Program-made: the position numbers and the translations under genes
Part shown: piece by piece, positions 1-7,249 of the stretch
How the letters are laid out: each line of letters opens with the position of its first letter
How positions within the stretch are numbered: the first letter of the stretch is position 1
From: Bacillota bacterium
GTDB lineage: Bacteria > Bacillota > Bacilli > Paenibacillales > Paenibacillaceae
Length of the DNA stretch: 18,597 nucleotides
Assembly: GCA_023418755.1 (NCBI GenBank)
Contig: JAEZZE010000071.1
Span: forward strand, 1 to 18,597
Direction of reading: 5' to 3'
The notes under the pieces: generated by a model
The model's database searches: none
Told to the model about the DNA's origin: nothing
The model's input: only the letters and a program-made list of their open reading frames with translations

Positions 1-1
1 T

Positions 2-1078
2 ACGGAAGTATCCGTGAAAGGCGCTCGCGACGGATTCACGGAGGAAATCGCCACGAATGTCGCCCTGATCCGCAAACGTCTGCGGACAAGCGCCTTGCAT
101 CATGAGCGGATGAGCATCGGAACCCGAAGCAAAACCGAAGTCTCGTTGCTGTACATGGCGGATATTATCCATCCGGATCTAATCCGGGAGGCCAGACGAC
201 GCTTGAACAAAATTCATGTCGACGCGTTAACGTCCAGCGGGCAGCTGGAAGAAGGAATGTCCGATTCCTCCGCTTCCTTCTTTCCGCTTGTCGATTATAT
301 CGGCAGGCCGGATTTTGCCGTCCAATGCCTGTTAAGAGGACGTTTTATCGTACTGGTGGACGGCTCTCCGATGGCGCTGATCGCCCCTTGCAATTTGACG
401 GAGCTGCTGAAAACGCCAGAGGACACGTATTTGCCTTACCATTTCGTCGCCTTCGAACGGATTCTCCGATTGGCGGGGCTGTTGATCGCCACGTTATTGC
501 CCGGCCTCTGGGTCGCGCTGACGTCCTATCATATGGATCAGTTGCCCTTGCCGCTTCTGGCTACCGTCACCACTTCCCGGTCCGGGCTTCCGTTCTCGAC
601 CCCCTTGGAGATGCTGCTTATGCTCACCATGTTCGAATTGTTCAGGGAGGCGGGGATTCGGTTGCCCAAGGCCGTCGGACAGACGATCGCCGTGCTGGGA
701 GGGCTGATCATCGGGGACGCGGCCATACGGGCGGGGCTGACTTCCCCGACCATGCTGGTCGCGTCCGCGACAACCGCGGTAGCGACCTTCACGCTCGTCA
801 ATCAGTCGTTAAGCGGCACGGTCAGCATCGTCCGCTTATTCATCCTGTTGATGTCCGCTTTTCTGGGGATGTTCGGTTTTTTTGCCAGCGTCTTATGCCT
901 TCTGGCGTACTTGTCCGTTCTGGAGTCCTATGGCATCCCCTATCTTGCCCCCATATCTCCGCTTAGCTGGAAAGAGCTGGTTCCCGGGCTATTGGCCAAG
1001 CCATGGACCTCCATCAAACATAGACCGGGATTCCTTCACACGGTAGACGATATCCGTCAGGAAAGAGGCAACGAATGA
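2..1078 (+). CDS. GerA-family spore germinant receptor subunit A (5'-truncated by window edge)
   Basis: This is the C-terminal ~358 codons of a GerAA/GerKA-type subunit of a spore inner-membrane germinant receptor. The frame is open to the window edge, and codons before the first internal GTG (position 14) already fit the family: TEVSVKGARDGFTE followed by NVALIRKRL is the conserved GerA motif found about 130-180 residues into full-length proteins of ~480-540 aa. The N-terminal hydrophilic domain is therefore mostly outside the window. Further on come a soluble stretch, about five hydrophobic membrane segments, the signature FELFREAGIRLPKAVGQT, and a C-terminal cytosolic tail. The next gene begins one base after this stop, so the two are translationally linked. 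A GerB-type permease subunit is not seen between them and may lie upstream or elsewhere. The ligand cannot be read from the sequence. Confidence 0.95.
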   Translation, partial: TEVSVKGARDGFTEEIATNVALIRKRLRTSALHHERMSIGTRSKTEVSLLYMADIIHPDLIREARRRLNKIHVDALTSSGQLEEGMSDSSASFFPLVDYIGRPDFAVQCLLRGRFIVLVDGSPMALIAPCNLTELLKTPEDTYLPYHFVAFERILRLAGLLIATLLPGLWVALTSYHMDQLPLPLLATVTTSRSGLPFSTPLEMLLMLTMFELFREAGIRLPKAVGQTIAVLGGLIIGDAAIRAGLTSPTMLVASATTAVATFTLVNQSLSGTVSIVRLFILLMSAFLGMFGFFASVLCLLAYLSVLESYGIPYLAPISPLSWKELVPGLLAKPWTSIKHRPGFLHTVDDIRQERGNE

Positions 1079-1079
1079 G

Positions 1080-2231
1080 ATGGGCCATCCTCTTCTAAGA
1101 CCGTTATGCGCCCTGCCGCTTCTCCTCATGCTCAGCGGCTGCTGGGATATCAAAGAAATCGAAAACATTGATTACGTCACGGCGATCGGCATTGATGTCG
1201 AAGAGCGGCAATACGTCGTATACGCCCAAATGCTCGATTTCTCGTCGGTTGCCAAAATGGAAACCGGGAAGTCGGACAAGGCCGCGCAAATCTGGGTCGG
1301 AAAAGCGAAAGGCAGAACGTTGGACCTTGCCATTAACAAGCTGTACGATACGGCTCAGCAGAGGACGATGTGGAGCCACGTCACTACGATTATCGTCAGC
1401 GAAAACGCGCTGCGCGCCCAAGCTTTGATGCGAGACGATCTGATCGGCCGCTATCAGGAATTCCGCCATACGCCGTGGATATACGGAGCGAAAGGGTCCA
1501 TCGAAAAATTGATGGTTACCCATCCCTTCTTTAACGTATCCGCGTTGAACACGATATCCCATGAACCGGTGGAAGTGCATGAACTGAAATCGTTCATCGT
1601 TCCGATGCGCTACATTTCCTTCATGTCGAAATTAACGGAGCCGACCGGTACGGTCGTGCTGCCTGCCTTGGCGATCGATTCGCGCACATGGAGAAAGAAC
1701 GAAAAAAACGATCCCAAGCAATTCGTCGATGGAGCTTTTATTTTATCGGAAGGGAAATATAGCGGTCCGGTCGGCAACGAGCAACTGACAGGTCTTCGCT
1801 GGACAGAAAGGAGAACCTACCGTTCCCCGCTCGCCGTCGAGAAGAACGGCGAAGTCGCCGCGGTCCTGTCTCTAGAAAATCCGAAAATCAAGTGGTCTAT
1901 CTCCTTTGTCGACGGATTGCCGAAATACCGTCTTCATGTCGGAATGAACGGAAACGTAACCGAAGTTTTAGGCGATATTTCTTGGGACGAAATCGTTAAC
2001 GCGGCTTCGGAGAAAGTGAAGGAAGAAATTATCGGCACCTACCGCGCCGGCATCCGGCGCCAAATCGATATTTACAATCTCAATTACCTTCTCTTTAAAC
2101 GACATACCAAGCGCTGGTCCCAATATAAAAGCGAAGAGCGGCCGATCCTGAACGAACGCTCTCTCGATCAGGTCTACGTTCGCATCCATCTGAATCACGC
2201 CGGCATGAGAATGCTGCCGAACCAGTCTTGA
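1080..2231 (+). CDS. Ger(x)C-family spore germination lipoprotein
   Basis: This is the lipoprotein C subunit of a germinant receptor, 383 aa, a normal length for GerAC/GerKC proteins. The first ~20 residues are hydrophobic and end in the lipobox L-S-G-C (Cys21), followed by WDIKEIENIDYVTAIGID, the family's classic start of the mature domain (WD..E......ai.iD). The rest is the soluble three-domain GerC fold, with a C-terminal region rich in charged residues. The ATG at 1080 lies 1 nt after the GerA stop, with an AGGAAAGAGG ribosome binding site at about 1058-1069 inside the upstream gene. A strong hairpin follows the stop, so this is the last gene of the operon. Expression in the forespore under SigG is expected from the family; the promoter lies outside the window. 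Confidence 0.95.
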   Translation: MGHPLLRPLCALPLLLMLSGCWDIKEIENIDYVTAIGIDVEERQYVVYAQMLDFSSVAKMETGKSDKAAQIWVGKAKGRTLDLAINKLYDTAQQRTMWSHVTTIIVSENALRAQALMRDDLIGRYQEFRHTPWIYGAKGSIEKLMVTHPFFNVSALNTISHEPVEVHELKSFIVPMRYISFMSKLTEPTGTVVLPALAIDSRTWRKNEKNDPKQFVDGAFILSEGKYSGPVGNEQLTGLRWTERRTYRSPLAVEKNGEVAAVLSLENPKIKWSISFVDGLPKYRLHVGMNGNVTEVLGDISWDEIVNAASEKVKEEIIGTYRAGIRRQIDIYNLNYLLFKRHTKRWSQYKSEERPILNERSLDQVYVRIHLNHAGMRMLPNQS

Positions 2232-2234
2232 ACA

Positions 2235-2274
2235 CAGCGACACCCCTTCGAATCCGCTCGAAGGGGTGTCGTTG
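2235..2274 (+). terminator. Hairpin terminator after the ger operon
   Basis: A perfect 14-bp stem (CGACACCCCTTCGA at 2238-2251 and its complement at 2258-2271) closes a 6-nt loop and can extend by three weaker pairs. It begins a few bases after the gerC stop. It lacks a clear T-run on either strand, so it may be a bidirectional barrier between two convergent genes rather than a textbook intrinsic terminator. Confidence 0.65.
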
Positions 2275-2317
2275 GGACATTCCCCGTCTCAGAGAATTGT
2301 CCATTTATTGCTTCAGG

Positions 2318-3685
2318 CTAATATAACTTACCCTGCAAATAGAGACTGTTCGACAGCTTCATCACGGCATGGCCGTAACACACTTGGCGCAGCGGTCGTC
2401 CGCTTGTAAAAAAGGCCGGGTAGACCGATTCCATCGTTGCCCCCATTTTATCCCGAAGTCTCGCAAATACTTCGCTTTCGCTGTAATACAGCGTCTCGCG
2501 TCCTTGCAGCCATTCGAAATAAGAGACGATGACTCCGCCGGCATTCGCCAAAATATCCGGGATGACGACGGTACCGCGGCTTGCTAGCCGTTCGTCCGCT
2601 TCCCCGGTAATGGGGGCGTTGGCCCCTTCAACAATGATGCCCGCTTGAACCTGGTCGACATTGTCTTCCCGAATCTGGTTTTCCAGCGCGGCGAGCACCA
2701 GCACGTCGACATCGAGCCGCAGAATATGATCCCGACCGTAGATGTCGGCCGTTATCCCGGCCGCCGCCAACTGCTCCGGCGACAGCGGCAAATCCCCATT
2801 ATTGCCTGCCGCAAAAGCGATCAGTTCGGGAACGGGAAGACCATCGGCATGATACAACGTCACGTTGCGATCGCTGACCGCCACGATCCGGTTGGAGAGA
2901 GCCTCGTCCCGATAGGCTTCCAAGGCCGCAACCGAGCCGACATTCCCGAACCCCTGAACGGCGAGTCTCAGCGGCCGATTGCGACAGGCCTTCACGGCGG
3001 CAGCGAATGGCGACTCCGGCAATTCCTCGCGTCCGGCGCAGTCATGAAGCATATAGCGCAGCGTGTAGTAGACTCCTTTGCCCGTAGCTTCTCGTCTGCC
3101 GAGCGAGCCTCCGTTAAAGACGCTTTTGCCGGTAAAGCTGCCAAGATAAGGTTGGCCGGGATGAATGCTTTTGTATTCGCTCATCATCCAGTCCATTTCC
3201 CGCTGGCCGGTGCCGACGTCCGGCGCGGGGATATCCTTGTCCGGACCGAGAATTTCGCTGAAGTACTGGACATACTTTTTGCACACCTGGTACAGTTCGC
3301 GGGAGGAATAGTCCCGCGGCTGAATCGCCACCCCGCCCTTGCCGCCTCCGAACGGAACTTCATGCAGCGCGTTTTTCAGAGTCATCAGGGCCGCCAGATT
3401 AACGACCTCGTCTTCATTGACCGTTTCATGAAAGCGTATGCCCCCCTTATACGGACCGAGCGTATCGTTGTGCTGAACCCGATAGGCGGGAATACGCTTG
3501 ACTTCGCCGTTATCGAGCACGATTCGCAAAAATGATTTGTAAATATGGTTGGGCGTGGACAAGATCGCAGTCAGGGAACGGAAAGCCTTCTGACGCGCTT
3601 CTGCCTGCAGATCGGGTATAAAGGTATTTTCCTCCAGCAGGCTGTCCAGGGAGCGTTGAATAATATCCGTCGTTTGATGGCTCAT
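2318..3685 (-). CDS. Glutamate dehydrogenase (Glu/Leu/Phe/Val dehydrogenase family)
   Basis: This cytosolic enzyme interconverts glutamate and 2-oxoglutarate plus ammonia with NAD(P)(H). Counting from the upstream ATG at 3709, it has GPYKGGIRF (Lys88), TLKNAL (Lys112), the catalytic GGGKGGV (Lys124), PAPDVGTG (Asp164), the dinucleotide loop GFGNVG, and IVSYFEW near the C-terminus. The spacing of the three lysines matches clostridial glutamate dehydrogenase. Leucine and phenylalanine dehydrogenases lack the first lysine, so glutamate is favoured. I place the start at the ATG at 3685 because AAGGAG lies about 14 nt upstream and the ATG at 3709 has no ribosome binding site; both remain possible (455 or 463 aa). 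It stands alone, convergent with the ger operon. Coenzyme preference is not clear. Confidence 0.93.
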   Translation of the reverse strand: MSHQTTDIIQRSLDSLLEENTFIPDLQAEARQKAFRSLTAILSTPNHIYKSFLRIVLDNGEVKRIPAYRVQHNDTLGPYKGGIRFHETVNEDEVVNLAALMTLKNALHEVPFGGGKGGVAIQPRDYSSRELYQVCKKYVQYFSEILGPDKDIPAPDVGTGQREMDWMMSEYKSIHPGQPYLGSFTGKSVFNGGSLGRREATGKGVYYTLRYMLHDCAGREELPESPFAAAVKACRNRPLRLAVQGFGNVGSVAALEAYRDEALSNRIVAVSDRNVTLYHADGLPVPELIAFAAGNNGDLPLSPEQLAAAGITADIYGRDHILRLDVDVLVLAALENQIREDNVDQVQAGIIVEGANAPITGEADERLASRGTVVIPDILANAGGVIVSYFEWLQGRETLYYSESEVFARLRDKMGATMESVYPAFFTSGRPLRQVCYGHAVMKLSNSLYLQGKLY

Positions 3686-3890
3686 AAGCGTCGATCGGTC
3701 TCCTTCCATATTGTCTGTTCAATCCAACCTGCCGCGCCGCGCGGGTCGGACCCTCGGCACGATCGGCTTGTTCTGTATCACTATACCCTATTTTGTCGCG
3801 TAATGCAGCAGCACCGGGGCTGAGGGAAGGTCCCTGAAGGGAACCAGACTCGAATTAAATGGAAAAAGCGGCGGATTTACTCTTCGCTAT

Positions 3891-3917
3891 AAAAAAGCCC
3901 GCTCCTTTAAGCGGGCC
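3891..3917 (-). terminator. Intrinsic terminator reading leftward
   Basis: Read on the minus strand, GCCCGCT, a short loop and AGCGGGC are followed directly by six Ts (AAAAAA at 3891-3896 on the plus strand). This is a good Rho-independent terminator. No intact minus-strand gene lies immediately to its right, so it probably once served a gene now reduced to the tail described at 3997-4263. It also insulates the dehydrogenase gene from upstream transcription. Confidence 0.8.
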
Positions 3918-3996
3918 TCAGCAATAGGTTTACGTTAAGTTTACCTTTTATTAAGAGCGTCTGATCTCAAACGATAGTCGACTTAATCCCCTTCCA

Positions 3997-4263
3997 TCAA
4001 CACGCAATTCGAATGGAGGCTATAAATTGTTTAATCAGATCTTCTTCAGTCACTGCGCACATTAGCAATCCATGAGAAACCGGACATGCTGTTGGATGAT
4101 AATTATAGACATAAAGTTGGCTGCATATGGAACGTATAATCTTGATGATGAATGTCCAGTCGGTGGTTTCCACGGGTACCCGGGTCTGAATGATTTTCTC
4201 TACAACGGGAGGTGATTCTATGTCACCAATGCCGATTGGAATAGACGTGAGCTTGAAGTCCCA
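3997..4263 (-). other. Possible C-terminal remnant of a minus-strand gene (unrecognised)
   Basis: One minus-strand frame is open for 88 codons and ends in TGA at 3997-3999, about 80 nt before a good minus-strand terminator. The reading includes TTDWTFIIKIIR, then YNYHPTACPVSHG, then EEDLIKQFIAS, which looks protein-like and unlike neighbouring genes, with several cysteines. There is no ATG near its beginning; only an internal GTG would give ~57 codons. I do not recognise the family. It overlaps the first codons of the IS110 fragment on the other strand, so either the right part of the frame is chance or the whole frame is. The rest of 3724-4219 holds the dehydrogenase upstream region, the terminator and no other gene I can support. 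Confidence 0.22.
4080..4219 (+). other. Possible IS110 left-end leader (bridge RNA region remnant)
   Basis: Established knowledge: in the IS110 group the non-coding left end upstream of the transposase encodes a structured bridge RNA, and a promoter forms when the element circularises. In the sequence, a lone TATAAT (4135-4140) lies 79 nt before the transposase ATG without a good -35 at normal spacing. It is followed by small hairpins, GTGGTTTCCAC and CGGGTACCCG, between about 4160 and 4185. This fits such a leader, but the left boundary of the element is not visible, and the stretch also reads as an open frame on the minus strand. Confidence 0.25.
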
Positions 4264-4441
4264 TCATGTACAATTCATTGATGGGGCCGGTACTTCCCTT
4301 GCTTCCTTAGCTGTACCCAAAGACCAATCCGGGGCTGACACCCTCATTCAAAAAATGTTGGATACAGCTTCGAAGAAACAAGCACAAGAATTGCGCATCG
4401 GGATGGAGGCCACCTCCAATCTCGGCTGGCACTTGGCCCAC
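4220..4441 (+). pseudogene. IS110-family transposase, N-terminal fragment
   Basis: The first ~74 codons of a DEDD transposase of the IS110 family are preserved. The ATG at 4220 follows an ideal GGGAGGTGA ribosome binding site (4207-4215). PIGIDVSLK supplies the first RuvC-like Asp (Asp9), and IGMEATSNLGWHLAH supplies the conserved Glu (Glu63) and the following helix. At about 4440 the similarity stops inside a codon run and the DNA becomes antisense rhamnosidase sequence. The central and C-terminal domains, including the catalytic Ser region, are missing. Full-length proteins are about 400 aa, so this copy cannot be active. The reading frame continues to 4810 only by chance. Confidence 0.85.
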
Positions 4442-4783
4442 ATCGTACACTTGATACTGCAACCGTTTATAATAAGAGGTAAATCCAGGCGTGAACAGAT
4501 GATCCGTCCCCTCTGCTCCGTTCAAATAGAAGCTATACAATCCTTTGACCGTGAAGCAGGCTCGCGCACATACGAGTCCCTTCTTCACCGTGAACTCCTT
4601 TCGAATATAGGGAGCCGGTTTATAGGTGTCGATGTCTACATCCTTCTCCGGTTCGATCCATTGCGCCTGCCAATCCGAAATGCTCAAAAGACCGGATTCG
4701 AAGAAAGTCGGCCTGCTGAACTCCAACTCTTCTTCATGATTGCTCCATACCTTGACACGCCAATAATCGCGTTCGAGCGATTT
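4440..4783 (-). pseudogene. Alpha-L-rhamnosidase (GH78), internal N-terminal fragment
   Basis: About 115 codons of the N-terminal region of a glycoside hydrolase family 78 protein are present. The reading is SLERDYWRVKVWSNHEEE, then FFESGLLSISDWQAQWIEPE, then PAPYIRKEFTVKKG, then KGLYSFYLNGAEG, then TPGFTSYYKRLQYQVYDV. These are the hallmark fibronectin-like and lectin-like domain motifs that precede the catalytic barrel. The catalytic (alpha/alpha)6 domain is absent, and there is no start codon: the frame meets TAA at 4784-4786, where the sequence changes. Full proteins are ~900 aa. The fragment abuts the IS110 remnant on its left and the amidase remnant on its right, so it is rearrangement debris with no function. 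Confidence 0.85.
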
Positions 4784-4809
4784 TTAATTCCGGGCCCGCG
4801 TACAGGATA

Positions 4810-5941
4810 ATTTCTCTGATCGCGTATGCGGGAGCTCCGTTGACGAACGGCTCGGGACGCTTTCCGGCATATGTCCCCGACGCGCATGCGGCTGTCATCG
4901 CCAAGCTGCTCGAGGCGGGCGCGGTCGTCGTCGGCAAGGCGCACCTTTACGAGTTCGCCTACGGCCGACCTCACCCGACCTTGGGCTGGACGCGCAATCC
5001 GCTTCGCCCCGACCGTCTTCCCGGCGGCTCCAGCTCCGGCTCCGCGGCGGGGATCGCCGCCGGCTTCGCGCTCGGATCGATCGGCACCGACTCGGCGGGC
5101 TCCGTCCGGGTGCCGGCCAGCTTCTGCGGCGTCGCCGGATTCAAGCCGACCGCGGGCCGCCTCGGCCTGGACGGCATTACGCCGCTGGCGCCGTCGCTGG
5201 ATCATGCCGGCGTGCTGGCCCGCACTTGCGAAGATGCCGCGCTGCTGTTTGCCGCGCTGGACGAACGGGCTGGGTTGAATGCGGCTCGGCCGACGCCGAG
5301 GACTCCGAGGAAGCCGACGATCGGAGTGGCGACCGACTATATGGAAGCGACGGCCGAGCCGGAAATTCGGGACGCGGCGGCAAACGCCGTTCGCACGATG
5401 GAGAACGCCGGATTTCGCGTCAAACGGCTAAACACGGGGCTGCCGATTCGGGACGTCAAGGAGAAAACATGGACGATTTTGCATTACGAGGCTTACCGGA
5501 CGCACGCTGAAATGCTCGCGGATTGGGCGGAGGGTTACAGCGACGGGCTAAGGCGCAGCTTCGAGCTGGGCCGCTCCATTACGGAGGCCGAATATGCCGC
5601 GTGCCTGAGCTGGCGGGACGAGCATCGCCCCGCGGTAGACAAGCTGTTCGAAGGAATCGACGCGCTCGTCTCCCCTACCTGTCCGGTCACCGCAGGTCCG
5701 ATCCCGGCCGGAAAGCCAGGCGGTCCAGCCAACGGGGAATTCACCCCGCTGGCATCTATGGGGCTTGCCGGCCTTGTCGCTGCCCGCCGGCTTCTCCCCG
5801 GAAGGCATGCCGATCGGCCTGCAGCTTACCGGACGGCGGGGCGACGACGAACGCGTGCTGGAGATCGGCGTCCTCTGCGAGCGCCTTGCAAATCTGGTCA
5901 TAAGGCCATTCGCAGGGCACGGCAAGGGACGGAAGGGATAG
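4810..5941 (+). pseudogene. Amidase (amidase-signature family), truncated and frameshifted
   Basis: The amidase signature is intact: LPGGSSSGSAAGIAAGFA, then GSIGTDSAGSVRVPASFCG, giving the Ser-cisSer-Ser centre, preceded by EAGAVVVGKAHLYEFAYG. The N-terminal ~70-80 residues with the catalytic Lys (the usual V-K-D motif) are missing: recognisable homology begins near 4825, just after the junction with the rhamnosidase fragment. At about 5760-5768 the frame breaks. Upstream it reads NGEFTPLASMG; in the +1 frame it resumes as LSLPAGFSPEGMPIGLQL and ends naturally at TAG 5939-5941. A 2-base loss or 1-base gain in the G-rich run explains this. The full protein would have been a ~450 aa GatA-like amidohydrolase of unknown substrate. 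With the lysine lost and the C-terminus shifted it is not functional. Confidence 0.88.
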
Positions 5942-5964
5942 GCAAGAATCAGAAGGATACGGAA

Positions 5965-5989
5965 AACGTCGACATGCTACAAGGACGTT
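5965..5989 (-). terminator. Weak hairpin after the six-gene operon
   Basis: On the minus strand AACGTC and GACGTT form a 6-bp stem with a 13-nt loop followed by TT and then CC, starting 5 nt after the amidohydrolase stop. The stem is short and the T-run poor, so this is only a candidate end for the operon transcript. Confidence 0.25.
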
Positions 5990-5993
5990 CTGT

Positions 5994-7249
5994 TCAGAGC
6001 GTATTTTTGTAAACGGCCGCGTCCTTCATGATAAAACGAATATTGTCGGTATCCGCCAGGATGGCCAGATCCTCGACCGGATTTCCTCGAACGATAAGCA
6101 AATCGGCGAACGCTCCTTCCTCCAAGACCCCGATTTTGCCTTCCGGATACGGGTTCAGAAAAGAAGACAGCTTCAGCATTTCATGCGCGTTGCCCGTTGC
6201 CGCCACGAGGCCGCGGAAGCTGCCGAACCGCGCCTTGTATAAGCGGAAATCGTCAAGCTGAATGGCCGCGGCTTTGCCGATGTCGCCGAAGGTGTCGGTT
6301 CCGTACAGAATAGGCAGGTTGTACTTGTCGATTAATTCGGTCGAACGTCGTTCGCCTTGACGAAAATCTTCGAACAGCTTGACAACGGCTTTCGGAAGCC
6401 CTGCCATCGGATATTCCCGACCGAGCTGAGGACCCGGCGTGAGCCAAATCCCTTTGTCGGCGACCATTTTGGCGGTTTCTTCGTCAAGCAGCGTAGCGTG
6501 CTCGAAGCATTTAACGCCCGCTTCGGCCGCGCGTCGCATGGACTGCGGGGTTACAGATGGGCCATCACATAGGTGCCGTAATCGGCGGCGGCGGCGACGG
6601 CGGCTTTCATTTCCTCCAGGGTAAACTGCACGGTCGGAATCGGATCGTAAGCGGAACTGAAGCCGCCTCCCGCCATGAGCTTGATCTGGGAGGCTCCGAG
6701 AAAAAGCTGCTCCCTAACCGCCCGGAGCACCTCGTCCGCGCCGTCGGCAATGACCGATATTTTGCTATTCAGATCGGCGGAGGCATAGATGCCGTCCATG
6801 ATTCTCTCTTCCGCATGGCTTGCGCGAATGTCTCCGTGCCCGCTGGTCTGCGAGATCATGGCATTGGAGGGCAGAATTCTGGGGCCTTCGAGAAAACCGT
6901 TATCGATGTTTTTCTTCAGACCGTAGGTGATGCCGCCCGCGTCGCGCACGGTTGTGAAACCGCGCAGCAGCATTTCCTTCGCAAACCGGACGGAGCGGAC
7001 CGCTTTCTCGTCAATCCGCCAGCCGTCCGACAGCGAAGGACCGGTGATGGACAAGTGCACGTGCGCATCGGTCAGTCCAGGGATAACGGTTTGGTTCCCC
7101 GCATCGTATACCGCCGCGAAGCGGTCTTCCGGCAGGGTTCCGCCGACAATCTCTTTGATCAGCTTGTCCTCGATGACGATGCTGGCGTTTTGCCGCAACT
7201 CGGCATGTTTGCCGTCAAACACATTGGCGTTTTTAATGAGCAAACGCAT
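5994..7249 (-). pseudogene. Amidohydrolase (imidazolonepropionase/prolidase-like), single-base frameshift
   Basis: This is a metal-dependent amidohydrolase of ~418 aa of the imidazolonepropionase-like / Xaa-Pro dipeptidase-like group. The start is the ATG at 7249, with GGAGGT 7 nt upstream, overlapping the end of the LanC-like gene. Visible metal-site residues are the HxH in GLTDAHVHL (His63, His65), Lys190 in SQIKLMAGGG, His231 in TYVMAHL, and later FEHATLLD and ILYGTDTFG (Asp). Right after MAHL the frame hits TAA (plus-strand 6551-6553). The next frame continues as TPQSMRRAAEAGVKCFEHA to the natural end at 5994. Inserting one T in CTGTAACC gives HLYTPQSM, the expected family sequence. So a single base was lost, either a true mutation or a sequencing error. 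As read, the first product ends before the last metal ligands and would be inactive. Confidence 0.88.

Noticed and set aside
2645..3535. Long plus-strand open frame of 296 codons opposite the glutamate dehydrogenase gene
   Set aside because: It is the antisense shadow of a well-conserved enzyme gene; the translation has no family features and no ribosome binding site.
4444..4810. Continuation of the IS110 reading frame past 4440
   Set aside because: The transposase similarity stops and the same DNA reads as rhamnosidase on the other strand, so the extension is chance.
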